Positions 1-6,471 are shown, counted from the first letter of the stretch. The stretch: 7,003 bases of DNA from Desulfofustis sp. (GCA_030604345.1 JAUVWB010000078.1:1-7003), one strand, 5' to 3'. Made by a program: numbers and translations. Notes: generated by a model from the letters alone, not told the origin.

Positions 1-2
1 CC

Positions 3-824
3 TTCGGCACCATCCGGTCGTTACAGAGCCCGCTGCCCGACTCCTATCATCGCACCCGCAAGAAGGGCCATTTCACCCACTACGGCGACCAGACCCTGCT
101 ACTGCTTCGCTCCATCGTCAACCATGACGGTTTCTCGCTCGACTCCTTCGCCTCGGACTGGCGGGAATACATGCAGGGCTACAACGGCTACCTGGACAAA
201 GCCAGCAAGGAGACGCTGGCCAACCTGGAGAAAGGGATGTCGCCCCAGCAGTGCGGTTCGACCTCGGCCGACCTGGGCGGCGCGGCGCGGATCGCCCCCC
301 TGGTATACCGCTATCAGCACCATCCCGACCAGCTACTGGCAGCGGTGCGCGAACAGACCGCCTTCACCCATAACAACCCGGCGGTGCTGGCCGGGGCCGA
401 GGCCCTGGCCAAAATTGCCGTCAAGGTCCTGCAAGGCCTGCGGCCGATGGAGGCTGTCGAAGAGACGCTGGAGGAAGGGGTCAACGATCTGGATCTGGAC
501 CTGAAGATCCGGGCCGGCCTCGACTCGGCCGGCGAGGACACGAAAAAGACCATCAAGCGCTTCGGCCAGGCCTGCGTCATCTCCTCGGCGCTGCCTGGGG
601 TCATCCACCTGATCGCCACCTACGAGAACGACCTGGTGACCGCCTTGACGGAAAACGTCATGGCCGGCGGCGATTCGGCGGCGCGCGGGTTGGCGGCGGG
701 GATGATCCTCGGCGCCCACGTCGGCATCAAGGCCATCCCGCTTGAATGGCTCGGCGACATGCGGGCCTACGACACCATCATGGAGATGCTGGAAGAGGAA
801 CGGCCGGTGGACGACGAGGGGTGA
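3..824 (+). CDS. ADP-ribosylglycohydrolase (DraG/ARH)-like protein, 5' end outside window
   Basis: The frame is open from the window edge to a TGA at 822-824, giving 273 visible residues. The missing N-terminus is probably short, because family members are usually about 300 residues. The segment HYGDQTLLLL (visible residues 26-35) sits where ADP-ribosylglycohydrolases have their first metal motif (DDT followed by a hydrophobic helix). GGDSAARGLAAGMILGA (nucleotides 666-716) sits where they have the second (GGDxDTN plus a small-residue helix). DLGGAARIAPL, FTHNN and the final IPLEW also fit the fold. The family removes ADP-ribose from proteins or small molecules using two magnesium ions. Here one Asp of the first motif is Gln, and the DT pair of the second is Ala-Ala, so ordinary hydrolase activity is doubtful. 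The sequence flavour recalls the J1-crystallin/selenoprotein J-like branch, but that is from memory. No signal peptide or membrane segment is visible, so it is probably cytoplasmic. The fold is fairly sure; the substrate is unknown. Confidence 0.8.
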   Translation, partial: FGTIRSLQSPLPDSYHRTRKKGHFTHYGDQTLLLLRSIVNHDGFSLDSFASDWREYMQGYNGYLDKASKETLANLEKGMSPQQCGSTSADLGGAARIAPLVYRYQHHPDQLLAAVREQTAFTHNNPAVLAGAEALAKIAVKVLQGLRPMEAVEETLEEGVNDLDLDLKIRAGLDSAGEDTKKTIKRFGQACVISSALPGVIHLIATYENDLVTALTENVMAGGDSAARGLAAGMILGAHVGIKAIPLEWLGDMRAYDTIMEMLEEERPVDDEG

Positions 825-837
825 GCCGCCACCGGCC
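802..837. terminator. stem-loop at the convergent gene ends, possible terminator
   Basis: A perfect 9-bp inverted repeat, GGCCGGTGG at 802-810 and CCACCGGCC at 829-837, has an 18-base loop that contains the TGA stop of the rightward gene. It lies between two convergent genes. There is no clear U-tract on the plus side. On the minus-strand transcript the stem is followed by a pyrimidine-rich stretch (GTTCCTCTTCC), so any termination would more likely serve the leftward DUF1847 gene. The inverted repeat is visible; its function is inferred. Confidence 0.4.
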
Positions 838-845
838 CGCTACCG

Positions 846-1523
846 CTATTTCAGGCTCCGGTAGTAGCTGTCCAGGTTGTAGACGGCGGCCAACGGATTG
901 TGACCGAGCACTCGGTCCTTGACCGCCAGGACCGTGCACGGCGCCTTGCTGTACATGAAGAACATCGAGTCATGGCCGACGCAGAGACCGAGCAGGATGT
1001 TGAAATCGGTCTGCTGGTCGTTGAGCACCATGGCCTGCAGGATCGGATTGCACATCGCCTCACAGACCTGCGAATCGATCTGTTGCTGTTTTTCGACACC
1101 GATCAGTTGCTTGTTGGTGCGCCCCACCTTGCAGATTGCCGAGACCATCTCGAAGCCCCGGGAGACGATCAGCTGTTCGACCGCTTTCGCCTCGTTGCGC
1201 AGGCCGATACAAAAAGCCAAGCCGAGACGGCGATAGTTCATCCGGGCGGCGAACTCCATCACCTCTTCGATGCGGGTCTTGCCGGGACGGACCCGGTCGT
1301 AGCCGAGTTCCCGATGCAGGTAGCCCTCCCCTTCCTGGATGGAGGCCTGACGGGCGAATTCCTTGACCTCCGGTTTGCTCTCATATTCATCAAGACTGCG
1401 GCGGCACAGCTCCGGCAGGTTGCGGGTCGGGTAGAAATCGGGGGCCTTGCCGTTCTCGTTGCGGCAGAGACGGTCAGCCGGCTTGTAGGGACAACGGGCA
1501 CATTGCGGGTATACTTCGCTCAC
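846..1523 (-). CDS. DUF1847 family cysteine-rich protein (putative metal binding)
   Basis: This is a 225-residue protein that matches the DUF1847 family along its whole length. The N-terminus has a Cys-x2-Cys-x8-Cys cluster (C8, C11, C20) plus C40. More cysteines follow at C105, C131, C154, C158, C181 and C196, the C154/C158 pair lying in CEAMCNP. The stretches GLCVGHDSMFF (179-189) and AVKDRVLGHNPLAAVY (200-215) are typical of the family. The cysteine pattern suggests bound metal or an iron-sulfur cluster, but no reaction has been assigned to the family that I can name. No signal peptide or membrane helix is visible, so it is probably cytoplasmic. The start is GTG (1521-1523), chosen because a near-perfect Shine-Dalgarno AAGGAGG lies 5 bases upstream. 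It is convergent with the ADP-ribosylglycohydrolase-like gene and separated from the leftward unit upstream by 271 bases, so it probably has its own promoter. Confidence 0.88.
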   Translation of the reverse strand: MSEVYPQCARCPYKPADRLCRNENGKAPDFYPTRNLPELCRRSLDEYESKPEVKEFARQASIQEGEGYLHRELGYDRVRPGKTRIEEVMEFAARMNYRRLGLAFCIGLRNEAKAVEQLIVSRGFEMVSAICKVGRTNKQLIGVEKQQQIDSQVCEAMCNPILQAMVLNDQQTDFNILLGLCVGHDSMFFMYSKAPCTVLAVKDRVLGHNPLAAVYNLDSYYRSLK

Positions 1524-1528
1524 GAATT

Positions 1529-1535
1529 CCTCCTT
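1529..1535 (-). promoter_or_regulatory. strong Shine-Dalgarno deciding the GTG start of the DUF1847 gene
   Basis: On the minus strand AAGGAGG is followed by a 5-base spacer (AATTC, after the last G) and GTG at 1523-1521. It fixes this GTG as the start, since no ATG is well placed. Confidence 0.8.
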
Positions 1536-1541
1536 GAAGCC

Positions 1542-1554
1542 AGTCGTATCGACT
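1542..1554. repeat. short inverted repeat upstream of the DUF1847 start
   Basis: AGTCG-TAT-CGACT forms 5-bp arms around a 3-base centre, 19-31 bases upstream of the GTG and next to the ribosome binding site. It could be an operator half-site pair or a leader hairpin, but arms this short also occur by chance. Confidence 0.3.
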
Positions 1555-1794
1555 AATCATGAAATCTTCGGCGGTCGGCCACCATTCAGCCACAAGACCG
1601 CACGATAACAATGAGGGTCCATCCGGATTGCGCGTCTTTTTTGCGTTGCCGTCAATGAACCCGGTTGCCGAGACGTACGCTTGCGTCGGATGAGCCACAA
1701 TCAGCCGCTCGTGGCCGGCTTTGTTCCGATAGGCGGGAAAGCCCAGGTTACCGAGATGACGAACGGCGAACACCTCTTTGCGATTCTTTCGGCC

Positions 1795-2211
1795 TCACCT
1801 GCTCGCCTGAGAAGACAGGGACAACAGCACTTCCAGGGCCTGTTCGGCCTGATCGGCGGGAACGAACAGATGATCGTGGTAAAAGGCAGCCACCACGTTG
1901 ACGCTGATCCCCCGTTCCGCCAGGGCCCCGGACACCGCCGCCGTCAGCCCGACACCGATGAGACTGGAGTGAACCGTCATGGTGATGCAACGAAAACACG
2001 TATTATACCCGATTCCGGCGGCTGTGGCTCGCGCTTCGGGGATAATCAGCGTCCACCCCTCCGGTTCCCGAAGAACGGCAAACGGTTCAAGCTCGCTCCA
2101 GGCGTCGGGAAGGGTCGGTAGACTGCAGAATGTGTAAGTTTCCGGACGCAGCGCCGGCTGCAGTTCGGCCAGCAGCCGGCGCAGATCGGTTTCTCCCCGG
2201 GTGTTGTTCAT
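1795..2211 (-). CDS. small ACT-domain protein (two-ACT, DUF2241-type)
   Basis: This is a 138-residue protein that matches the family of small stand-alone proteins with an ACT_3/DUF2241 half followed by an ACT_7 half. Residues 6-30 (GETDLRRLLAELQPAL, then YTFCSLP) and the EPEGWTLIIPE strand (49-59) form the first half. The second half covers residues 73-130, with ITMTVHSSLIGVGLTAAVSG, GISVNVVAAFYHDHLFVP and a final helix. ACT modules usually bind amino acids or similar small ligands and control enzymes or transport. This family has no assigned ligand that I can name. It is predicted cytoplasmic. The start is ATG at 2209-2211. Its AGAGGA ribosome binding site overlaps the TAG of the permease gene, with only 9 bases between the two reading frames, so it is very probably translated from the same transcript. 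It is the last gene of the leftward unit. Confidence 0.85.
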   Translation of the reverse strand: MNNTRGETDLRRLLAELQPALRPETYTFCSLPTLPDAWSELEPFAVLREPEGWTLIIPEARATAAGIGYNTCFRCITMTVHSSLIGVGLTAAVSGALAERGISVNVVAAFYHDHLFVPADQAEQALEVLLSLSSQASR

Positions 2212-2216
2212 CTTTT

Positions 2217-2222
2217 TCCTCT
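2217..2222 (-). promoter_or_regulatory. ribosome binding site overlapping the upstream stop codon
   Basis: AGAGGA lies 5 bases before the ATG of the ACT-domain gene and shares bases with the TAG stop (2221-2223) of the permease gene. This arrangement supports coupled translation. Confidence 0.65.
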
Positions 2223-3453
2223 ACGGTCTCATCCCGTGCAGCAGCGCCAGCCAGCCGAGCAACACCGCCAGTGAGGCAATCGTCACCGGTATCCCGACCA
2301 GGGCATGTTGCAGCACAGAGATGCGAATGTGGTAACGGGCCGCCTGCTCCACCACAATCAGGTTGGCGATACTGCCCAACAGAAAGAGGTTGCCGGCAAA
2401 GGTGCTGGATACGGCCAGGACATACCATTGTTCCGGCTGCGCCGGGTCGAGAAAGCCGAGCAGCAGCATCACCGCCGGCACGTTGCTGAACAGGTTGCTG
2501 AGCAGCACCGAGACCCCGGTCAAAATCGACGGGCTGGCCAGATCAATTCCGACGGCCCGCAGGTGATCGATGATCTCGACCAGCAGGCCGCCCCGGGAGA
2601 TCCCATGGATAATGACAAAGAGGGCACAAAACAGGGTGATCAGATGCCAGTCGACCAGGCCGGTGATGTCCCGGGTCTTCATCTTGCGGCTGCACAGCAA
2701 CAGACCGGCAACGCCGATGGCGGAGATCTCACGGGGCAGCGGCGTGAAGAACAACCCGATCAGTACCACCACTGCCACCAGCCCTTTTGTGCTCTGCCAG
2801 CGGTCAAACGGTCGTCCCGGCTCATCGGCAGTGTTCGATGGTGTTGCTGCAGCCAAGCGCAAACTGCGTCGAAACAACAAGAGAATGATCAGATAGGAGA
2901 CGACCATGCTGGCCAAAGCCGGCGGGGCACACCAGGAGAAGAACGCGAGGAAGTCGAGCTGACCGGTCTGGCCGATCAGCATGTTCTGCGGGTTGCCGAT
3001 AATGGTGGCGGCGGAGCCGATATTGCTCGCCACCGCCAAGGCCAGCAGGTACGGCATCGGGTTGAGACGCGCCTCGATCAGCGCCAGGGCAAGGATCGGG
3101 GTAAGCGCAAAACAGACGATGTCGTTGGCCAGCACCGCCGAGAGGACGCCACCGACCAGCATGATCACCAGCAGAAAGCGCCTGGGGTGGGCGGAGCCGA
3201 CGACGATCCGCTGGGCCACCCAGGTGTAGAAGCCGCCCAGGCGGAGCTGCGCGGAAACAATCATCAACGAGTAGAGCAGCAGGATCGTCGGCAGATCGAT
3301 GGCGGCAAACGCCTCCTCGATGGAGACCACCTGCCAGACCACCATGGCGATGGCGCCGAGCAGCGCCACTCCGACCCGGTCGATCATCAGACCGGGCACC
3401 TTGCCGAGAGCGATCCCGGCATAGGCGACAACGAAGATGATCAAGGCGGTCAC
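2221..3453 (-). CDS. ArsB/NhaD-superfamily anion permease, YbiR-like
   Basis: This is a 410-residue, very hydrophobic protein with roughly 10-12 membrane helices, belonging to the ion transporter superfamily (CitMHS/SLC13-type permeases). Two halves carry related motifs. The first has VLANDIVCFALTP (107-119) and SNIGSAATIIGNPQNMLIG (143-161). The second has LLSNLFSNVPAVMLLLGF (317-334) and AGNLFLLGSIANLIVVEQA (353-371). This repeat of re-entrant-loop motifs is typical of the superfamily. The motif pattern resembles E. coli YbiR more than arsenite pumps. The substrate is not readable from the sequence; anions such as sulfate, arsenite or carboxylates, or sodium/proton exchange, are all possible. 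The start is GTG (3451-3453), because the next Met (M23) would remove the first helix. GTG overlaps the TGA of the sulfotransferase gene (shared GTGA), so the two are probably translationally coupled. A GGGGAG about 11 bases upstream is a weak ribosome binding site. The ACT-domain gene follows after 9 bases. Confidence 0.87.
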   Translation of the reverse strand: MTALIIFVVAYAGIALGKVPGLMIDRVGVALLGAIAMVVWQVVSIEEAFAAIDLPTILLLYSLMIVSAQLRLGGFYTWVAQRIVVGSAHPRRFLLVIMLVGGVLSAVLANDIVCFALTPILALALIEARLNPMPYLLALAVASNIGSAATIIGNPQNMLIGQTGQLDFLAFFSWCAPPALASMVVSYLIILLLFRRSLRLAAATPSNTADEPGRPFDRWQSTKGLVAVVVLIGLFFTPLPREISAIGVAGLLLCSRKMKTRDITGLVDWHLITLFCALFVIIHGISRGGLLVEIIDHLRAVGIDLASPSILTGVSVLLSNLFSNVPAVMLLLGFLDPAQPEQWYVLAVSSTFAGNLFLLGSIANLIVVEQAARYHIRISVLQHALVGIPVTIASLAVLLGWLALLHGMRP

Positions 3454-4610
3454 GATACAGCCGACTCCCCGCTTCGCTGGGTTGTGGCACTGGTCGTCAC
3501 CGTCTTGTTCTTCGTGCCGGCCGGTGCCTCCGCATCATCAGCCGCCAGGTGGCTGGCCGCATACTCGTAGAGCTGCAGATCGAAACGGATCAGCGGGTCG
3601 AGGATCTCCCAGGTGACGGTTCGCGCCGGATCGAACAGACGGTAGTGCTGAGCCCGGTTCGCCTGCACCGACTGCGGCTGCGGCGGCAACCCGAGATCAC
3701 GGCAGAACCGGTCACGGAATCGATCGTAGGACTCGGTGAGACCAATCTGGTGGAATCGCTGCATGGTGGCCACCGCCTGCTCCAGATCCGACTGGGTGAC
3801 CCGTTCCGGCCGATAATCGAGAAAGTAGCGCGTCTGCATATTATCGAAGAAATCACGCTGATAGCCGGAAAGCCCGGTGACGAAATCACGCAATTGGTCG
3901 TCGTCGGTCAAATCGATGGCGCCGAGCCATCGGGACAGCTCCTTGATGGTGCGGTTATGGTGGAAATCGTAATGCACCTCGAGCCGTTCGTCGGCAGCCA
4001 CCCGGCGCACATAGTTGAGATGCGAGTGCAGGTGGGCCCTCGGCTCCCGGAGCAACGCCAGATACTGCCATCGTTGTGGCGGCAGCATCCCGAGAGCCTG
4101 CCGCCAGGGCAGATGTCCGGAGAGAAACTGAGCAGAACCCGCCAACCGCCCTCGCTCCTCCGGCGGGAGCCGTTCCACATGGAAAGCCAGACAAGAGGCC
4201 GAAAAACAGCGGCGAGCAAACGCATTGAACGAGGAGCCGGCAGTCTTCGGGAGATGCATGAAGAAGATCGGCCGAGTCAACGACGGGCGCAGCAGCTCCA
4301 GGTCGCGGCACGCAAAACTGAGCAACGGGCGGGAATGTCCATCCACCTGGATGGACAGCCGGCGGTACTGCAGCGGATCAAAGCCGTCGGGAAACGAGCA
4401 GTCAAAGCCGCAACAGCCGGTAGGGTGCAGGCCGCTACGCTGCAGATCGGGCCGGTAATCGCGACAAAGGACCGAGCCGATTTCCGTGTCGTCTGCAACC
4501 AGTCGCAGCAGCACCGGTCGGCGTTTGGCGAGCCGGTAAAAGCACCAGCCGCGGACAAAACGCCCGTTGATGCGATCGATGGCGAACCGGTACAGCTTGT
4601 CGATCAGCAT
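3450..4610 (-). CDS. sulfotransferase family protein with N-terminal accessory domain
   Basis: This is a 386-residue protein from ATG 4610. That start is preferred over an in-frame GTG at 4631 because GGAG lies 5 bases before the ATG. Residues 114-350 form a PAPS-dependent sulfotransferase domain. IFFMHLPKTAGSSFN (115-129) is the 5'-phosphosulfate loop, with K122, T123 and S126. LLREPRAHLHSHLNY (186-200) is the 3'-phosphate loop, with R188 and S196. DNMQTRYFL (257-265) and IGLTESYD (289-296) match bacterial family-2 enzymes. The reaction would transfer sulfate from PAPS to a sugar or similar acceptor, probably in the cytoplasm. Residues 14-91 look like a small beta-sandwich accessory domain (FVRGWCFY, then CRDYRPDLQRSG, then GCCGFDCSF), a type also seen fused to glycosyltransferases and sulfotransferases. 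The C-terminal 30 residues are Ala/Thr-rich. It follows the beta-lactamase-fold gene by 62 bases and overlaps the permease gene by 4. The acceptor is unknown. Confidence 0.85.
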   Translation of the reverse strand: MLIDKLYRFAIDRINGRFVRGWCFYRLAKRRPVLLRLVADDTEIGSVLCRDYRPDLQRSGLHPTGCCGFDCSFPDGFDPLQYRRLSIQVDGHSRPLLSFACRDLELLRPSLTRPIFFMHLPKTAGSSFNAFARRCFSASCLAFHVERLPPEERGRLAGSAQFLSGHLPWRQALGMLPPQRWQYLALLREPRAHLHSHLNYVRRVAADERLEVHYDFHHNRTIKELSRWLGAIDLTDDDQLRDFVTGLSGYQRDFFDNMQTRYFLDYRPERVTQSDLEQAVATMQRFHQIGLTESYDRFRDRFCRDLGLPPQPQSVQANRAQHYRLFDPARTVTWEILDPLIRFDLQLYEYAASHLAADDAEAPAGTKNKTVTTSATTQRSGESAVS

Positions 4611-4615
4611 GATTT

Positions 4616-4619
4616 CTCC
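4616..4619 (-). promoter_or_regulatory. Shine-Dalgarno deciding the ATG start of the sulfotransferase gene
   Basis: GGAG with a 5-base spacer (AAATC) precedes the ATG at 4610-4608. The alternative GTG at 4631 has no comparable site, so the shorter protein is preferred. Confidence 0.6.
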
Positions 4620-4672
4620 AGCACGGTCCACCGGCCCCTGCGCGCAGGAGCCTCGTTAAATACAGCACCGGT

Positions 4673-6304
4673 TCAACGCAACGGATGCCGCTTCTTCAAG
4701 GTCTGATAGACCAGGGTTGACACCTTGCGGATGACATTGCCGCGGGTCAGCATCCAATTACCGTAATCCTTGGCCCGAGTGGCTCGCTCAATGACGCCGA
4801 CCAGGGCATACGGGTAGCTCTTACCGTTGGTCCCGCGCAACACCAGAATCCCCATATCGCCACAGAGGTGCGCCGTGGAACCGGTCTTGCCATAGACCAG
4901 GGTGCCCCGGGGGATCGGTGTGCCATGATAGAGCCGGTCCCGTTTCGGCAGCGACATCAGACGACGAATCTCTTTGCTGTATGGCAGGTTGTCCCGCCAC
5001 AACTGCTGCAGAAAACGAACATAATCGGACGGCGAAGCGCTGTTCAGATAGGTCCTGCCACCCGGCGGGATATATTCGACGATGGAGGTGTGGCGAAAGA
5101 TGAGGCCGTATTCGCTTTTCAGGATCCGATTGACCTTCTCCGGACCGCCGGCCGCCTTCATGACCCAATTGGTGGCCGCGTTGTTGCTGCGCTGGATCAT
5201 CAGCTCCATATTCTGTTTGGTCTTCGGCCCATAGGGCACTTCGCCCCGGGCAGCCTGGTGGAAAAAGGCCAGCGCAATAAAGGGCTTGATCATGCTCGCC
5301 GCCTGAAAGACCTGATCGGCGTTGATGGCCACCAAGTTTTTATCATTTTCCAGGTCGTAGACCATCCAGCCGGTCCGCTCCTCCCCGGAAAGTCTTCCTT
5401 GCCGGCGGATGTCACCGATAAGCTGTTCAATGGAGCGGGACAATTCCTGGTCGACCGCATCGCCGAGCCGCACCACCTCGCCGGCCACCGGTTCCTTGGA
5501 CACCGTCTCGATCACCGGTTTTTTTAATCCAGCAACAACCGGTGGCGAGGCGGGTACCTGCTTCGTTTCAGCAGGTACGCTAGGCTCCGGCTTGGCCGGC
5601 GGCTGCTCGGCCGGAGCCGAAGCCGGCGCCGTCTGGGCAGACTGCTGACCGGTGCTTTGGTCGTCGAGCATGCTCGCCTCACCGAAGACCACCGGGTTGT
5701 TGTTCTCGGCAATGATCGTTGTCGACACCTTGTACCGCTTCAACATCTCGGCATGCTTCTTGGCCACCGCGTGGGTTGAGGCACGATCGCCGCGACGCCG
5801 ATAAATGAGCGTGTAATTGCCGGCATCGGTCTGTTCGATGAAGAGGTTGCTGCCGACTTCGGTTCCCAGTATCCGATAGACGGTATCGTATCTCTTTTTC
5901 AGGGCGTCCAGGTTCGGCCCCAGCCCGTAGCTGACGTTGAACAGTTCGTCATAGCCACGATCCTCGATCGCCAGACACTCGGAGAACTCGGCATTTCTCA
6001 ATATCTCGCTGTGCTGGACCATCACTTGGGCAGCTGTCAGCGCCGTGCCGTTGTGATCGTAGATAACCCCGAAGCGCCCATCCTCGTGACGGACCACCCG
6101 CAAGTTGCGGGCCACCTCGTCACCGAGCAATTCCGCCAGTTGGTTCTGATAATCGAGGGCATTGTCCAGGCTGTCGTCCCAGACATAGATCACATCATAG
6201 GCTGGAGCCGCCGAAGACGAACGCCAGGGAAACAATAAGCAGATGAATAAGGAAAGAAGAATACGAAACATCAGCAACTCAGAAACCCATTTCAGGACAT
6301 TCAT
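4673..6304 (-). CDS. exported serine hydrolase: two SPOR-like repeats plus class A beta-lactamase-fold domain
   Basis: This is a 532- or 543-residue protein. ATG at 6271 (MFRILLSLFICLLF) gives the cleanest signal peptide. ATG at 6304 and TTG at 6319 are in frame, and none has a strong ribosome binding site. Numbered from 6271, residues 25-104 and 111-190 form two similar modules: each starts with a V-x-Y strand, has LG-x-EV-x-x-NL in the middle and IY later. They resemble SPOR peptidoglycan-binding domains. A Pro/Ala linker (about 204-262) leads to a domain with SMIK (326-329, SxxK), SNN (362-364, SDN-like) and KTG (462-464), in the order of class A beta-lactamases. The region expected to hold Glu166-x-x-Leu-Asn reads RTYLN (406-410), so the deacylation base is absent. 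A penicillin-binding-protein-like peptidase or a non-canonical hydrolase acting in the periplasm is more likely than a resistance enzyme. It is the first gene of the leftward unit. Confidence 0.85.
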   Translation of the reverse strand: MNVLKWVSELLMFRILLSLFICLLFPWRSSSAAPAYDVIYVWDDSLDNALDYQNQLAELLGDEVARNLRVVRHEDGRFGVIYDHNGTALTAAQVMVQHSEILRNAEFSECLAIEDRGYDELFNVSYGLGPNLDALKKRYDTVYRILGTEVGSNLFIEQTDAGNYTLIYRRRGDRASTHAVAKKHAEMLKRYKVSTTIIAENNNPVVFGEASMLDDQSTGQQSAQTAPASAPAEQPPAKPEPSVPAETKQVPASPPVVAGLKKPVIETVSKEPVAGEVVRLGDAVDQELSRSIEQLIGDIRRQGRLSGEERTGWMVYDLENDKNLVAINADQVFQAASMIKPFIALAFFHQAARGEVPYGPKTKQNMELMIQRSNNAATNWVMKAAGGPEKVNRILKSEYGLIFRHTSIVEYIPPGGRTYLNSASPSDYVRFLQQLWRDNLPYSKEIRRLMSLPKRDRLYHGTPIPRGTLVYGKTGSTAHLCGDMGILVLRGTNGKSYPYALVGVIERATRAKDYGNWMLTRGNVIRKVSTLVYQTLKKRHPLR

Positions 6305-6345
6305 AGACGAGTCGGTCAACCGCTGCCGGCCACAGACAACCAGGC

Positions 6346-6354
6346 ACTATAACA
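6346..6354 (-). promoter_or_regulatory. extended -10 promoter candidate for the leftward unit
   Basis: On the minus strand TGTTATAGT matches TG-n-TATAAT with one difference. Transcription would start near 6339, leaving a leader of about 35 bases to the ATG at 6304 or about 68 to the ATG at 6271. No good -35 box lies at 16-18 bases (TTGCGG is 20 bases upstream), which fits an extended -10 promoter. Confidence 0.45.
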
Positions 6355-6471
6355 GAAGGTCCGGTGAATCTCCGCAAAAAACAAGGGTAAAAATAACGAT
6401 CGATCCTCTCTGCCCAGCAAAGCTCCTCCCAGCAATACAAAAGAGGTGCTGAGTCGACGCCCAGGAGCACC

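Larger units (their letters stand above)
1524..1794. other. 271-base gap with no convincing gene
   Basis: Between the ACT-domain gene and the DUF1847 gene I see no recognisable coding sequence, RNA gene or repeat, apart from the ribosome binding site and short inverted repeat listed separately. A minus-strand frame from a GTG at 1773 stays open to 1474. Its first half, down to about 1640, has codon-like composition, but it would run 50 bases into the DUF1847 gene and resembles no family I know. The gap should hold the DUF1847 promoter. I cannot point to a good -35/-10 pair. Confidence 0.4.

Noticed and set aside
900..1556. A 218-codon plus-strand frame opposite the DUF1847 gene
   Set aside because: It is antisense to a recognised family that has a strong ribosome binding site, and its own translation has no motif.
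1681..2121. A 146-codon plus-strand frame opposite the ACT-domain gene
   Set aside because: It is antisense to a full-length match to a known ACT family and has no ribosome binding site.
2221..3453. Naming the permease arsB or nhaD
   Set aside because: The superfamily is clear, but no arsenic-resistance genes surround it and the motif pattern is closer to YbiR, so the substrate cannot be assigned.
2305..3570. A 421-codon plus-strand frame opposite the permease gene
   Set aside because: It is slightly longer than the permease but its translation is dominated by Gln, His, Asp, Arg and Gly with no recognisable fold, as expected for the complement of a hydrophobic membrane protein in GC-rich DNA.
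4637..4648. CCTGCGCGCAGG, a 12-base palindrome between the beta-lactamase-fold and sulfotransferase genes
   Set aside because: It could form a small hairpin in the 62-base gap, but it has no U-tract to make it a terminator and is short enough to be chance in GC-rich DNA.
3549..4706. A 385-codon plus-strand frame opposite the sulfotransferase gene
   Set aside because: The opposite strand carries a clear sulfotransferase with both PAPS motifs, and this frame is low in family-like features.
4868..5527. A 219-codon plus-strand frame opposite the beta-lactamase-fold domain
   Set aside because: The minus strand carries ordered SxxK, SNN and KTG motifs, so this is a complement artefact.
4673..6304. 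Reading the beta-lactamase-fold gene as an antibiotic-resistance gene
   Set aside because: The general-base Glu of class A enzymes is missing from the expected position, and the protein carries repeat modules unlike resistance enzymes.
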